From positions 352,967-416,966 of the forward strand of contig NZ_LMSH01000004.1 in assembly GCF_001428365.1 (NCBI RefSeq): a stretch of DNA of 64,000 nucleotides. The letters are read 5' to 3'. The DNA is from Arthrobacter sp. Soil763 (GTDB taxonomy: Bacteria > Actinomycetota > Actinomycetes > Actinomycetales > Micrococcaceae). The notes beneath the pieces are model-generated. The model had not been told where the DNA came from. It worked only from the letters and a program-made list of their open reading frames with translations, and did not search any database. How positions within the stretch are numbered: the stretch's first letter is position 1; each line of letters begins with the position of its first letter. This document shows positions 36,310 to 46,315 of this stretch, in pieces. Position numbers and translations under genes: made by a program.

Positions 36310-39222
36310 ATGGCGACTCGCACTTCCTCCGCGCCTAGGGGTAACTCCAGCGGCAGTTCACGCGGCACCTCCAGCGGCAAATCCGGCAGTTCCCAGGCCC
36401 GGGGTTCCGGCGCGGCCGCATCCAAATCCAGCCGCACGCAGGGGACCGCCCGGACCCGCCAGCTTGCCGCCGTCGAACCGCGCCAGCCTTGGCTCGTGCG
36501 GGTCGTGGCCGGTGCTTGGCTGGGCGTGGGCCACGTGGTCGGCGCCGGCATCCGGCGCATCGGCTCCGACGTCAGCGACCTCGACCCGGCGGAACGCCGC
36601 GACGGCGCAGCCCTCTTCAACCTCGCCCTCGGCGTCTTCATCGCCACGTTCGCGTGGTGGGGCTTCCAGGGCTGGTTCCCGGACCTGGTCTACAGCATCG
36701 TCAACGGCACCTTCGGCTGGATGTCGCTGCTGCTGCCGCTGATGCTCTTCGTCTGCGCGTTCCGGCTGTTCCGCCAGCCGGTCGACGGCCGCGGCAACAA
36801 CCGGATCGGGATCGGCTTCCTCATCATGGCCTTCGCCGGCTCCGGCCTGGCCCACATCATCGGCGGCCAGCCCACGGTGGCCGACGGTTTCGACGGTCTC
36901 CGCCGGGCCGGCGGCATGCTCGGCTACCTCGCCGCCGCGCCGCTGGCGACCATCCACCCCGCCGTCCCGGTGGCCTTCTACTCCCTGCTCGCCTTCACCT
37001 CGCTGCTGATCGTCACCGCCACCCCCTTCGGCGCGATCCCTTCCCGGCTGCGCAGCGGTTACGAGCACCTGATGGGCATCGACCTGCAGGAGCAGGGGGA
37101 GTACGACACCCACGACCGCAGCTACCTTTACGAAAACGACGCCCCCGCACCCAAGAAGAAGCGCAAACGCCTCTTCGGCAAGGACGACGACGCCGATTCC
37201 CGGCTGGAAGGCTACGTCGGCGACGAGGCGTTCGAACACGCCGTCGTCGACGACGAGGACGAACCCGCCGCCGCAGCCGGCAAGGGAGCCCGGAAGGGAC
37301 CCGACGTCGCGCCCGGCGTGCGGCGGCCCACCCAGGCCGAAATCGCGGTCGAAAAGATCAAGGCCGCCCAGGGCCTGGGCGCGGCGGCCGGGACCGGGGC
37401 AGACAACGCCACGGAAGCGATCCCGCTGGTCACGCCCGGCATGGCCGCCGCCGGCTCCGCGGCCGCGGCCGCCCCGAAGGTCCCGTCGAACCCCGTCGCG
37501 CCGGCACCGTTGCCCACCCCGATCCCGCAGCGCACCGAACAGCTCTCGCTCGCCGGCGATGTCACCTACACCCTGCCGGCGTCGGACTTCCTGACCCCCG
37601 GGTCCATCCCCAAGGAGCGCACCGAGGCCAACGACGCCGTCGTCGCCGCGCTGACCGACACCCTGACCCAGTTCAACGTGGACGCCACCGTCACCGGTTT
37701 CAGCCGCGGCCCCACGGTGACCCGCTACGAGATCGAACTCTCGCCCGGCACCAAGGTGGAACGCGTCACCGCCCTGTCCAAGAACATCTCCTACGCCGTG
37801 GCGAGCTCGGACGTGCGGATCCTGAGCCCGATTCCGGGCAAGTCCGCGATCGGCATCGAGATCCCCAACACCGACCGCGAGACGGTTTCCCTCGGCGACG
37901 TGCTGCGCAGCCAGAACGCCCGCCGCACCGACCACCCCATGGTGATGGGCGTCGGCAAGGACGTCGAAGGCGGCTACGTCGTGGCGAACCTCGCCAAGAT
38001 GCCGCACCTGCTCGTGGCCGGTGCCACCGGCGCCGGCAAGTCCTCCTTCGTGAACTCCATGATCACCTCGATCCTGATGCGCGCCACCCCGGACGAGGTC
38101 CGCATGGTCATGGTGGACCCCAAGCGCGTGGAACTGACCGCCTACGAGGGCGTCCCGCACCTGATCACCCCGATCATCACCAACCCGAAAAAGGCCGCCG
38201 AGGCCCTGCAGTGGGTGGTCCGCGAGATGGACGCCCGCTACGACGACCTCGCCAACTACGGCTTCAAGCACATCGACGATTTCAACAAGGCCGTCCGGGC
38301 CGGCAAGGTCCACCCGCCGGTGGACTCCAAGCGCGTCATCCGCCCGTACCCGTACCTGCTGGTGATCGTGGACGAACTCGCCGACCTCATGATGGTGGCC
38401 CCGCGCGACGTCGAAGATTCCATCGTGCGCATCACCCAGCTGGCCCGCGCGGCCGGCATCCACCTGGTCCTGGCCACCCAGCGGCCCTCGGTCGACGTCG
38501 TCACCGGCCTGATCAAGGCCAACGTCCCGTCCCGGATGGCCTTCGCCACCTCCTCCGTCACCGACTCCCGCGTGGTCCTGGACCAGCCCGGGGCGGAGAA
38601 GCTGATCGGCCAGGGCGACGCGCTCTTCCTGCCGATGGGCGCCTCCAAGGCCATGCGTGTCCAGGGCGCCTGGGTCACCGAATCGGAAATCCACAAGGTG
38701 GTCGAGCACGTCAAGGGCCAGCTGAAGGCCGTCTACCGGGACGACGTTGCACCCGAGGCGGAGAAGAAGCAGATCGACGACGACATCGGGGATGACCTGG
38801 AGGTCCTGCTGCAGGCCACCGAGCTGGTGGTCACCACGCAGTTCGGCTCCACCTCGATGCTGCAGCGCAAACTGCGCGTCGGCTTCGCCAAGGCCGGCCG
38901 GCTCATGGACCTGCTGGAGTCCAGGGGAGTGGTGGGCCCCTCGGAGGGATCCAAGGCCCGCGATGTGCTGGTCAAGCCGGACGACCTCGCGGCCGTGCTG
39001 GCGGCCATGAAGGGCCAGGAAGCCCCGGCCGCGCCGGACTCGCAGACCGCCGCGCTGAGCGACAACGCGAACGCCAACATCGCCCAGGGCGGCTACGCCG
39101 AAGACCTGGTCGCCGCGGACCTGGACAACCGCACCCAGAGCGTCGACTATTACGACGGCGCCGACGGGTCAGGCGAGGACGACGAGGGTTCCGAGGACGC
39201 CTGGTCCCTCACCGGACGGTAG
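36310..39222 (+). CDS. ftsK: FtsK/SpoIIIE-family DNA translocase
   Basis: This 970 aa protein clears chromosomal DNA from the division septum. A Ser/Gly-rich N-terminus (about 60 residues) is followed by four or so membrane helices (about 70-240). A long acidic and Ala/Pro-rich linker runs to about residue 420. The motor domain has Walker A HLLVAGATGAGKSSFVNSM and Walker B LLVIVDELADLMM. The C-terminal gamma winged-helix (TTQFGSTSMLQRKLRVGFAK) reads orienting DNA sequences. I chose ATG 36310; the ORF extends upstream without homology. Confidence 0.95.
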   Translation: MATRTSSAPRGNSSGSSRGTSSGKSGSSQARGSGAAASKSSRTQGTARTRQLAAVEPRQPWLVRVVAGAWLGVGHVVGAGIRRIGSDVSDLDPAERRDGAALFNLALGVFIATFAWWGFQGWFPDLVYSIVNGTFGWMSLLLPLMLFVCAFRLFRQPVDGRGNNRIGIGFLIMAFAGSGLAHIIGGQPTVADGFDGLRRAGGMLGYLAAAPLATIHPAVPVAFYSLLAFTSLLIVTATPFGAIPSRLRSGYEHLMGIDLQEQGEYDTHDRSYLYENDAPAPKKKRKRLFGKDDDADSRLEGYVGDEAFEHAVVDDEDEPAAAAGKGARKGPDVAPGVRRPTQAEIAVEKIKAAQGLGAAAGTGADNATEAIPLVTPGMAAAGSAAAAAPKVPSNPVAPAPLPTPIPQRTEQLSLAGDVTYTLPASDFLTPGSIPKERTEANDAVVAALTDTLTQFNVDATVTGFSRGPTVTRYEIELSPGTKVERVTALSKNISYAVASSDVRILSPIPGKSAIGIEIPNTDRETVSLGDVLRSQNARRTDHPMVMGVGKDVEGGYVVANLAKMPHLLVAGATGAGKSSFVNSMITSILMRATPDEVRMVMVDPKRVELTAYEGVPHLITPIITNPKKAAEALQWVVREMDARYDDLANYGFKHIDDFNKAVRAGKVHPPVDSKRVIRPYPYLLVIVDELADLMMVAPRDVEDSIVRITQLARAAGIHLVLATQRPSVDVVTGLIKANVPSRMAFATSSVTDSRVVLDQPGAEKLIGQGDALFLPMGASKAMRVQGAWVTESEIHKVVEHVKGQLKAVYRDDVAPEAEKKQIDDDIGDDLEVLLQATELVVTTQFGSTSMLQRKLRVGFAKAGRLMDLLESRGVVGPSEGSKARDVLVKPDDLAAVLAAMKGQEAPAAPDSQTAALSDNANANIAQGGYAEDLVAADLDNRTQSVDYYDGADGSGEDDEGSEDAWSLTGR

Positions 39223-39231
39223 CCTAGGAGG

Positions 39232-39870
39232 GTGACGAGCGCCGAAACCAACGCCGGGTCCGCCCCGCGGATCTGGAACCTGCCGAACATCCTCACGATG
39301 CTGCGGATCGCGCTGGTCCCCTTCTTCGTGTGGTTCCTCATCCTTGACGCCCCCGGGCTGCAGGCAGGCAGCGGCGTCTGGCGCTGGGCCGCCGTCGTCG
39401 CCTTCGCGGTGGCCATCTACACGGACAAACTCGACGGCGACATCGCCCGCAGCCGCGGCCTGGTCACCGACTTCGGCAAGATCGCGGACCCCATTGCGGA
39501 CAAACTCCTGATCGGTTCCGCCCTGGTCATGCTGTCCCTGCTGGGCGAGCTGCCCTGGTGGGTCACGGCCCTGATCCTGGTCCGCGAATGGGGTGTGACG
39601 GCGCTGCGCTTCTTCGTCATCCGCTACGGCGTCATCCCGGCCTCCCGCGGCGGAAAGCTCAAGACCGTGGTGCAGACCGTCGCGATCTTCCTGTACGTCA
39701 TGCCGCTGGCGGCCATCGCCCCCTGGCTCGGCTTCGTGGCCTTCGCCGTCATGATGGCGGCCCTGGCGATCACCGTCTGGACCGGCGCCGAATATACCGT
39801 GGAGGCCCTGAAACTGCGGGCCAGCGGGATCCGGGCCCGGAAGCAGCAATTGAACGAGGGTGCGCCGTGA
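39232..39870 (+). CDS. pgsA: CDP-diacylglycerol-glycerol-3-phosphate 3-phosphatidyltransferase
   Basis: This 212 aa membrane enzyme makes phosphatidylglycerophosphate. The CDP-alcohol phosphatidyltransferase motif is complete: LDGDIARSRGLVTDFGKIAD plus PIADK, matching D-G-x2-A-R-x8-G-x3-D-x3-D. Several hydrophobic helices follow. The start is GTG 39232 with TAGGAG upstream. It overlaps the cinA start by 4 bases. The order ftsK-pgsA-cinA-clgR is conserved in actinobacteria. Confidence 0.95.
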   Translation: MTSAETNAGSAPRIWNLPNILTMLRIALVPFFVWFLILDAPGLQAGSGVWRWAAVVAFAVAIYTDKLDGDIARSRGLVTDFGKIADPIADKLLIGSALVMLSLLGELPWWVTALILVREWGVTALRFFVIRYGVIPASRGGKLKTVVQTVAIFLYVMPLAAIAPWLGFVAFAVMMAALAITVWTGAEYTVEALKLRASGIRARKQQLNEGAP

Positions 39871-40397
39871 ACCAGCAGCAGCCCGACGCCCGGCCGGGCG
39901 CCCACCCCAACCTGCACCGCCTCGCCGCGCAGGCGGTCGGCGAAGCGGTCGCGCGGGGCCTGACGGTCGCCACCGCCGAGTCCCTGACCGCGGGGATGGT
40001 CGGCGCCGTGCTGGCGGACACCCCCGGCGCCTCCGCGATGCTGCAGGGCGGCGTCATCTCCTATGCCAACTCCGTCAAGTCGGACCTCCTCGGCGTCCCG
40101 CGCGAGCTCCTCGACGCCGTCGGTTCGGTCGACGGGGAGGTCGCCGCCGCAATGGCGGCGGGCGCACGCACCGCCTGCGGGGCCGACGTCGGCGTCGCGA
40201 CCACCGGAGTGGCGGGACCGGAGCCGCACGACGGCAAGGACGTGGGCACCGTGTTCATCGGCCTCGCCACCGCGGACGGCGCCACCTCCTACGCCTACCG
40301 GTTCGACGGCGGCCGCCAGGAGATTCGGGCGGCGGCCTGCGGCGCCGCCCTCGAACGCCTGCTCACCGCCCTGTCCCCGGCAAGCTACCGCGGGTAA
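39867..40397 (+). CDS. CinA-family nicotinamide-nucleotide amidohydrolase (PncC domain)
   Basis: This 176 aa protein corresponds only to the C-terminal CinA/PncC domain: [40 protein letters not shown] and [21 protein letters not shown]. The N-terminal molybdopterin-binding-like domain of full-length CinA is missing, as in many actinobacteria. It should deamidate NMN in pyridine nucleotide recycling. The GTG overlaps the pgsA stop. Competence-related functions attributed to CinA elsewhere need not apply. Confidence 0.9.
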   Translation: MNQQQPDARPGAHPNLHRLAAQAVGEAVARGLTVATAESLTAGMVGAVLADTPGASAMLQGGVISYANSVKSDLLGVPRELLDAVGSVDGEVAAAMAAGARTACGADVGVATTGVAGPEPHDGKDVGTVFIGLATADGATSYAYRFDGGRQEIRAAACGAALERLLTALSPASYRG

Positions 40398-40536
40398 AGT
40401 TGCCGGGAACAAAAGTCCCGCACGAATAGTTGTTACATTGTGTCGCCCCGGAAGAAGGGTGGCGCCTAGGATGAAAGCATTACAGCGTTCGCGGCCCGAC
40501 CGCGGACCAGACCAACGAGGGAGCAAGGCGATACAG

Positions 40537-40989
40537 ATGGTAAAGCAGCCCGTATCCGTAAACGGCGTTGTCCGCTGGAAGGATGTGGGCCTCGCCGATC
40601 AGGCACAGAGCGAACAGAAGGAGCGCAAGATGGTTGTACTTCGTCACGAAATCGGTGATGTCCTGCGCGATGTCCGCCAGCGCCAAGGCCGTACCCTCCG
40701 CGAAGTCTCGCACAGTGCCCGGGTCTCCCTGGGCTACCTGAGTGAAGTGGAGCGCGGCCAGAAGGAAGCCTCCTCGGAGCTGCTGTCCTCGATCTGCTCG
40801 GCCCTCGACGTCCCGCTGTCCAGCATGCTGCGCGAAGTCAGCGACCGCGTCGCCGTGGCCGAAGGTGTTGCCGTCCCGGACACCGTGCCGCAGGAATTCG
40901 CACAGCGCTACGGCCGTGACCTGGACCGTGAGCTCAACACCGAGCTGAACGACGAGCTGGCCACCGGCCTGCTCTCCGGGGCCCGCTAG
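40537..40989 (+). CDS. clgR: ClgR-like HTH transcriptional regulator
   Basis: This is a 150 aa protein from ATG 40537, or 119 aa from ATG 40630, which has AAGGAG 7 bases upstream. The HTH_3 domain reads [50 protein letters not shown] (in pieces), the ClgR signature. ClgR activates clp protease and other proteostasis genes in actinobacteria. The gene order pgsA-cinA-clgR is as in Corynebacterium, Mycobacterium and Streptomyces. A near-palindrome (gttcgcgg-cccga-ccgcggac, 40487-40507) upstream could be an autoregulatory site, but it does not match the published ClgR box exactly. Confidence 0.88.
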   Translation: MVKQPVSVNGVVRWKDVGLADQAQSEQKERKMVVLRHEIGDVLRDVRQRQGRTLREVSHSARVSLGYLSEVERGQKEASSELLSSICSALDVPLSSMLREVSDRVAVAEGVAVPDTVPQEFAQRYGRDLDRELNTELNDELATGLLSGAR

Positions 40990-41011
40990 GCCCCGAACCC
41001 CACAAACGACA

Positions 41012-41042
41012 GAAGGTCCCCGGCGGTGTGCCGGGGACCTTC
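41012..41042 (+). terminator. Terminator after clgR
   Basis: A perfect 13-bp stem (gaaggtccccggc and gccggggaccttc) with a 5-base loop is followed by tttgtt, a good intrinsic terminator. Confidence 0.88.
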
Positions 41043-41116
41043 TTTGTTAGTGCGTCGGCGTTACTGCCCTTGGCGTTACTGCATCGGCGGTTCCGCGCAG
41101 GCGGCCCGGGGCGGTC

Positions 41117-41638
41117 CTACAGGCCGTCGTCGCGCGGGAAGCCGTCACGTTCATAGCTGGCATTGAGCTTGGCCATGTAGCCGGCGAAGGCTTCCAGCTC
41201 GGTGGCCGGCCACTCCGCCAACCGCTCGCGGAAGACCTCACGCCGGGCGTCCTGGACCAGGTGCATCTTCTCCTCGCCCTGCGGCGTCAGGCTGATCGCC
41301 TGCGCGCGGCCGTCCAGCGGATCGGCCTGCTTGGAGACCAGCCCCAGGCCCTCGAGGAAGGCGACCTGCCGGCTGACCGAGGGCTTGCCGACGCCGATGC
41401 AGGAGGCGAGTTCGGTCAACCGGATCGGCCCCTTGGCCCGGAGCACCGACAGCAGGCCGTAGGCGGCCGGTTCCATCTCGGGGTGGACCTGCCGGCTGAG
41501 CTGCTGGGACATTGAGCGCGCCCGCCGCCACAGCAGGCTGAGTTGGCGTTCGACGTCGGCGACCGCCTGCTCCGCGGAGTCCCCGCCGGTCCCGGAAGTA
41601 CGCGCCGGATCGGGGTCGGTGCCGTGTGGGTTGCTCAT
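41117..41638 (-). CDS. MarR-family transcriptional regulator
   Basis: This 173 aa protein has the MarR winged-helix: YGLLSVLRAKGPIRLTELASCIGVGKPSVSRQVAFLEGLGLVSKQADPLDGRAQAISLTPQGEE, quoted in shorter blocks. The DGRAQAISLT wing is characteristic. Start candidates are ATG 41638 and ATG 41647; neither has a strong ribosome site. It is divergent from the DUF3046 gene. The ligand and targets are unknown. Confidence 0.92.
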   Translation of the reverse strand: MSNPHGTDPDPARTSGTGGDSAEQAVADVERQLSLLWRRARSMSQQLSRQVHPEMEPAAYGLLSVLRAKGPIRLTELASCIGVGKPSVSRQVAFLEGLGLVSKQADPLDGRAQAISLTPQGEEKMHLVQDARREVFRERLAEWPATELEAFAGYMAKLNASYERDGFPRDDGL

Positions 41639-41679
41639 AGCAACCATTCTAGGGTCCGGGCCCGTGAGAGACTTTACCG

Positions 41680-41898
41680 GTGAGGATCAGCGACTTCTGG
41701 CGGCTTATGGATGACGAGTTCGGCGCGGGGTACTCCCGTGTCCTGAGCAGTTCCCTCGTGCTGGCCGGCGTCGGCGGCAGGACCGCGGACCAGGCCCTCA
41801 GCGCGGGCGTGCCGCCCAAGCAGGTCTGGCTGGCCCTGTGCGACGTACAGGACGTCCCGGCCGAGCGGCGGCTGGGCCGGGACGTCAAACCGCGCTGA
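41680..41898 (+). CDS. DUF3046 family protein
   Basis: This 72 aa protein begins MRISDFWRLMDDEFGAGYSRVLSSSLVL and has the LAGVGGRTADQALSAGVPPKQVWLALCDVQDVP pattern of DUF3046 (blocks quoted). Such genes lie directly upstream of recA in most actinobacteria, as here. It starts at GTG 41680. The function is unknown, but the conserved linkage to recA suggests a link to DNA metabolism or coincidental synteny. Confidence 0.9.
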   Translation: MRISDFWRLMDDEFGAGYSRVLSSSLVLAGVGGRTADQALSAGVPPKQVWLALCDVQDVPAERRLGRDVKPR

Positions 41899-41976
41899 CG
41901 GACCCGCCCGTTGCCGGGCAGGGACCGCCCCGGCTGCGGCAGGCCCGGCGGCGGCGCGGACACGCCGCCCGATTGT

Positions 41977-41992
41977 TCGAATATCTGTTCGG
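41977..41992. promoter_or_regulatory. LexA (SOS) box upstream of recA
   Basis: TCGAATATCTGTTCGG matches the LexA operator with the left half nearly perfect. A TATGCT -10-like element (42000-42005) lies just downstream. The recA start is 145 bases further on, leaving a substantial leader. Confidence 0.75.
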
Positions 41993-42136
41993 GTCCGGCT
42001 ATGCTTTTTTCAGAGCGTTTTTCCACATACGCGACGACGGCCGCTACTTTGTCGGTGGCTGCCACTAGCGTCAGTGATGACATAGCAACGGCCCAGACGG
42101 CCGCTCTCCAGCGAGAAAGTATCAGAGGTGTGAACC

Positions 42137-43186
42137 ATGGCTGCAGCCCCGGATCGCCAGAAGGCGCTCGACGCAGCGCTTGCCCAGATCGATAAGCAGT
42201 TCGGCAAGGGCTCGGTGATGCGCTTGGGCGATGAAGTCCGCGCGCCCATCGAAGTCATCCCGACCGGTTCCATCGCACTGGACGTCGCGCTCGGCATTGG
42301 CGGCCTGCCCCGCGGCCGCGTCGTGGAGATCTACGGCCCCGAATCCTCCGGTAAGACCACCGTCGCCCTGCACGCCGTCGCGAACGCCCAGCGCCAGGGC
42401 GGTATCGCCGCGTTCATCGACGCCGAGCACGCCCTCGATCCTGAATACGCCGCCAAGCTTGGCGTCGACACGGACGCGCTGCTCGTCTCCCAGCCGGACA
42501 CCGGCGAGCAGGCGCTGGAAATCATGGACATGCTGGTCGGTTCGGGTTCGCTCGACGTCATCGTCATCGACTCCGTGGCCGCCCTGGTGCCGCGCGCTGA
42601 AATCGAAGGCGACATGGGCGACAGCCACGTCGGCCTGCAGGCCCGCCTCATGAGCCAGGCGCTGCGTAAGATCACCGGCCGGTTGAGCCAGACCAAGACC
42701 ACCGCGATCTTCATCAACCAGCTGCGCGAAAAGATCGGCGTGTTCTTCGGCTCGCCGGAAACCACCACGGGTGGTAAGGCGCTGAAGTTCTACGCCTCGA
42801 TCCGTATCGACGTGCGACGCATCCAGACGCTGAAGGAAGGCGCGGACTCGGTCGGCAACCGGACCAAGGCGAAGATCGTCAAAAACAAGATGGCCCCGCC
42901 CTTCAAGATCGCCGAGTTCGACATCATCTACGGCCAGGGCATCTCCCGCGAGGGCGGCATCATCGACATGGGCGTCGAGCACGGCCTGATCAAGAAGTCC
43001 GGCTCGTGGTTCACCTACGACGGCGACCAGCTGGGCCAGGGCATGGAAAATTCCCGCCGGTTCCTCCGCGACAACCCCGAGCTCGCCGCAGAGCTCGAGC
43101 GCCTGATCAAGGAAAAGCTCGGGGTCGGCGTGAAGGCTGCCGAGACGGAGGAATCGCCGAAGCTGAAGGCCGTTGACGGCTTCTAA
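42137..43186 (+). CDS. recA: Recombinase RecA
   Basis: This 349 aa recombinase drives homologous recombination and LexA self-cleavage. It contains [13 protein letters not shown], Walker [17 protein letters not shown], Walker [22 protein letters not shown] and loop residues [30 protein letters not shown] (in pieces). No intein is present. The start is ATG 42137 with AGAGGTG upstream. It is followed by recX with a short overlap and is under SOS control. Confidence 0.98.
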   Translation: MAAAPDRQKALDAALAQIDKQFGKGSVMRLGDEVRAPIEVIPTGSIALDVALGIGGLPRGRVVEIYGPESSGKTTVALHAVANAQRQGGIAAFIDAEHALDPEYAAKLGVDTDALLVSQPDTGEQALEIMDMLVGSGSLDVIVIDSVAALVPRAEIEGDMGDSHVGLQARLMSQALRKITGRLSQTKTTAIFINQLREKIGVFFGSPETTTGGKALKFYASIRIDVRRIQTLKEGADSVGNRTKAKIVKNKMAPPFKIAEFDIIYGQGISREGGIIDMGVEHGLIKKSGSWFTYDGDQLGQGMENSRRFLRDNPELAAELERLIKEKLGVGVKAAETEESPKLKAVDGF

Positions 43187-43715
43187 GCCGCCGGCGCCGG
43201 AGCAGGATGCCGACGCGGATCCTGCTGCGGCAGCCCGGGCGATCATCCTCCGGCAGCTGACCGCCTCGCCCAAGAGCCGCCTGCAGCTGTCCCGCAAGCT
43301 GGCCGAGCGAAACATCCCGGAGGACGTCGCGGAGGCCGTGCTGGACCGCTTCGAGGCCGCCCGGCTTGTGGACGACGCCGACTTCGCCGACATGTGGGTC
43401 CGGAGCCGGTCGCAGCACCGGAAGCTGGCCCGGGGCGCGCTGCGCCGGGAACTGGCCGACAAAGGCATCGACCCGGAGACGGCTGCGGCCGCTCTCGAGC
43501 AGGTCAGCGACGAGGATGAAGCCGCGGCCGCCCGGGAACTGGTCGAGCGCAAGGTGCGGAACGCCCGCGGGCTGGAGGATCCTGCGGAACGGGACAAAGC
43601 CGTCCGCCGGCTCGCTTCCATGCTCGCGCGCAAGGGCTACCCGCCGGCGGTGGCGTTCCGGATCGTCGGCGAAGTGCTGGATGCCGCCCTCGACGAGCCG
43701 GAGGACGGCGACTGA
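43173..43715 (+). CDS. recX: Regulatory protein RecX
   Basis: This 180 aa helical protein modulates RecA filaments. It has the RecX repeats: [55 protein letters not shown] (blocks). A second repeat follows around [21 protein letters not shown]. The TTG start at 43173 overlaps the end of recA by 14 bases, which is usual for recA-recX. Starts further in cannot be excluded. Confidence 0.92.
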   Translation: MTASKPPAPEQDADADPAAAARAIILRQLTASPKSRLQLSRKLAERNIPEDVAEAVLDRFEAARLVDDADFADMWVRSRSQHRKLARGALRRELADKGIDPETAAAALEQVSDEDEAAAARELVERKVRNARGLEDPAERDKAVRRLASMLARKGYPPAVAFRIVGEVLDAALDEPEDGD

Positions 43716-43791
43716 GGGTACGCCGGCGGAGCGGCCGGGCACGCGCCCAGACACGGGCCCTGCCAGCCTCCCGACCCGGTACCCTTAACGG

Positions 43792-45324
43792 GTGAGTTTG
43801 ACCATTTCCTCCCCAGCCGGATCACCTTCCACGTCAGCCCCCGCGGCGCGCACCTACCAGGTGCGGACCTTCGGGTGCCAGATGAACGTGCACGATTCCG
43901 AACGGATGTCCGGGCTGCTCGAGGCGGCCGGCTACGTCCGCTCCGAGGGCGAACTCGCCGACGTCGTGGTCTTCAACACCTGTGCGGTGCGGGAAAACGC
44001 CGACAACAAGCTCTACGGGAATCTTGGCATCCTGCGCCCGGTCAAGGAGGCGAACCCGGGCATGCAGATCGCCGTGGGCGGCTGCCTGGCGCAGAAGGAC
44101 CGCGACGCCATCCTGAAGAAGGCCCCCTGGGTCGATGCGGTGTTCGGCACCCACAACGTCGGCGCCCTGCCGGCCCTGCTGGACCGTGCCCGCCACAACG
44201 ACGAGGCGCAGCTGGAGATCCTGGAGTCGCTGGATGTCTTTCCGTCGACCCTGCCCACCAAGCGGGACTCCGTGTACGCCGGCTGGGTGTCCATTTCCGT
44301 CGGCTGCAACAACACCTGCACCTTCTGCATCGTTCCCTCCCTGCGCGGCAAGGAAAAAGACCGCCGGCCCGGCGACATCCTGGCCGAAATCCAGGCGCTC
44401 GTCGACGACGGCGCCATCGAGGTCACCCTCCTGGGGCAGAACGTGAACTCCTACGGCGTGGAGTTCGGCGACCGCCAGGCGTTCTCGAAGCTGCTGCGCG
44501 CCTGCGGCGACATCCCCGGCCTGGAACGCGTCCGCTTCACCAGCCCGCACCCCGCCGCGTTCACCGACGATGTCATCGACGCCATGGCCGAGACGCCCAA
44601 CGTGATGCCGCAACTGCACATGCCCCTGCAGTCCGGCTCGGACCGGGTGCTCAAGGAGATGCGCCGGTCCTACCGCTCCGCGAAGTTCCTCGGGATCCTG
44701 GAAAAGGTGCGGGCGAAGATGCCGCACGCAGCCATCTCCACCGACATCATCGTCGGGTTCCCGGGCGAAACCGAAGAGGACTTCCAGGCCACCCTCGACG
44801 TCGTGGAGCAGTCCCGCTTCGCCACGGCGTTCACCTTCCAGTACTCCAAGCGGCCCGGAACGCCCGCCGCGGAGCTCCCGGACCAGCTGCCCAAGGCCGT
44901 GGTGCAGGAGCGCTTCGAGCGGCTCACCGCCCTGCAGGACCGGATCGCCGCCGAGGAAAACGCCCGTCAGCTCGGCCGCCGCGTCGAGGTGCTGGTCACC
45001 GCCCAGGCAGGACGCAAGGCCGGGGAAACCCACCGGCTCTCCGGCCGTGCCCAGGACCAGCGGCTGGTGCACTTCTCCGTGCCCGACGGCGCCGAGACCC
45101 CCCGCCCGGGAGACCTCGTCACCGTCACGATCACCGAAGCCGCGGCATTCCACCTGATCGCCGACCCCGCGACGGCCGGCGACTACGCCCTGCGCCGCTC
45201 CCGCGCCGGCGACGCCTGGGACCGTTCGCAGGCCGATTCCTGCGGCGCCCCGGTGCCTGCACGCCCGGGCGGAGCCGCCGGAGTGTCGCTGGGCATGCCC
45301 AGTCTTCCGGTCCGCGCCCGCTAA
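43792..45324 (+). CDS. miaB: tRNA-2-methylthio-N6-dimethylallyladenosine synthase
   Basis: This 510 aa radical SAM methylthiotransferase modifies A37 of tRNAs. The N-terminal MTTase domain has [16 protein letters not shown] and [15 protein letters not shown], with the auxiliary cluster cysteines. The radical SAM motif is [19 protein letters not shown]. The C-terminal TRAM region follows from about residue 380. The start is GTG 43792. It acts after MiaA, encoded immediately downstream. The C-terminus is longer than in typical MiaB and ends in a Pro/Ala-rich tail. Confidence 0.96.
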   Translation: MSLTISSPAGSPSTSAPAARTYQVRTFGCQMNVHDSERMSGLLEAAGYVRSEGELADVVVFNTCAVRENADNKLYGNLGILRPVKEANPGMQIAVGGCLAQKDRDAILKKAPWVDAVFGTHNVGALPALLDRARHNDEAQLEILESLDVFPSTLPTKRDSVYAGWVSISVGCNNTCTFCIVPSLRGKEKDRRPGDILAEIQALVDDGAIEVTLLGQNVNSYGVEFGDRQAFSKLLRACGDIPGLERVRFTSPHPAAFTDDVIDAMAETPNVMPQLHMPLQSGSDRVLKEMRRSYRSAKFLGILEKVRAKMPHAAISTDIIVGFPGETEEDFQATLDVVEQSRFATAFTFQYSKRPGTPAAELPDQLPKAVVQERFERLTALQDRIAAEENARQLGRRVEVLVTAQAGRKAGETHRLSGRAQDQRLVHFSVPDGAETPRPGDLVTVTITEAAAFHLIADPATAGDYALRRSRAGDAWDRSQADSCGAPVPARPGGAAGVSLGMPSLPVRAR

Positions 45325-45328
45325 GGCC

Positions 45329-46243
45329 GTGGCACCTCCCGCCGGACCGGCCGCCCCGCCGGTCATTGCCGTCGTCGGGCCGACAGGCTCCGGCAAATCC
45401 GACCTCGCCGTCGCCCTTGCACTGGAGCTGGACGGCGAAGTGGTCAACGCCGACGCCATGCAGTTTTACCGCGGGATGGACATCGGCACCGCCAAAATCA
45501 CCGACGCCGAGCGCCGGGGAGTGCCGCACCACCTGCTGGACATCCTCGACGTGACCGAGGAGGCCAGCGTCTCGGACTACCAGCAGCGCGCACGGGCCGC
45601 GATCGCCGACATCCATGCCCGCGGAAAACGGGCCATCCTGGCGGGCGGCTCGGGGCTGTACGTCCGCGCCGCCCTCGACGTCCTGGACTTCCCCGGCACC
45701 GACCCGTCAGTCCGCAGCCGCCTCGAGGCGGAGGAACGCACGGCGGGCCTGGCGCCGCTCCGGGCCAGGCTGGAACAGGTTGATCCGGTGTCCGCCGGGC
45801 GCCTGGGCGACGCCCGCCGGGTCATCCGCGCCCTGGAAGTCTTCGAACTGACGGGCCGGCCCTTCAGCTCCTTCATGCCCACCCGGACCTATTTCCAGCC
45901 GGCAGTGCAGATCGGCCTCGACGTGGACCGGGACGAACTGCGCGAACGGCTTGCCGCCCGCGTCCACGCCATGGTCGACCGGGGCCTGCTGGCGGAGGTG
46001 CGGCGGCTGGACGTCCGGGGGCTGCGCCGCGGCCGGACCGCCGCCCGCGCCCTGGGTTACGCCCAGTTCCTCAAAGTCATCGACGGCGAATCCGACGAAC
46101 AACAGGCCGCGGAGGAAACCATCGTCGCCACCCGGCAATTCGCCCGCCGCCAGCTGACCTGGTTCCGGGCCGACCCGCGGATCCACTGGCTAGACTGGAA
46201 AGACCCGCAGCTGGCGGCCAAAGGCGCAGAACTCTGCCGGTAG
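45329..46243 (+). CDS. miaA: tRNA dimethylallyltransferase
   Basis: This 304 aa prenyltransferase adds dimethylallyl to A37 of tRNAs. The P-loop is [18 protein letters not shown], followed by [20 protein letters not shown] and the [15 protein letters not shown] block. The LGYAQFLKV segment near the C-terminus fits the family. The start is GTG 45329, 4 bases after the miaB stop. Together the two genes give the ms2i6A modification. Confidence 0.96.
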   Translation: MAPPAGPAAPPVIAVVGPTGSGKSDLAVALALELDGEVVNADAMQFYRGMDIGTAKITDAERRGVPHHLLDILDVTEEASVSDYQQRARAAIADIHARGKRAILAGGSGLYVRAALDVLDFPGTDPSVRSRLEAEERTAGLAPLRARLEQVDPVSAGRLGDARRVIRALEVFELTGRPFSSFMPTRTYFQPAVQIGLDVDRDELRERLAARVHAMVDRGLLAEVRRLDVRGLRRGRTAARALGYAQFLKVIDGESDEQQAAEETIVATRQFARRQLTWFRADPRIHWLDWKDPQLAAKGAELCR

Positions 46244-46315
46244 CAGGAGCCGGTAGCAGGCGCTGTCAGAACGTGCCGGTAGGGGAGCCGCCGCGCCGCC
46301 CGGTAACCTAGGAGC

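Noticed and set aside
33468..36647. Minus-strand ORF of 1059 codons opposite dapA and RNase J
   Set aside because: It is a frame shadow of two clearly identified plus-strand genes. High GC at third positions keeps the antisense frame free of stops.
36358..38709. Minus-strand ORF of 783 codons opposite ftsK
   Set aside because: It is a shadow of ftsK, with no domain and no ribosome site.
43834..45459. Minus-strand ORF of 541 codons opposite miaB
   Set aside because: It is a shadow of miaB. The plus-strand gene has complete catalytic motifs.
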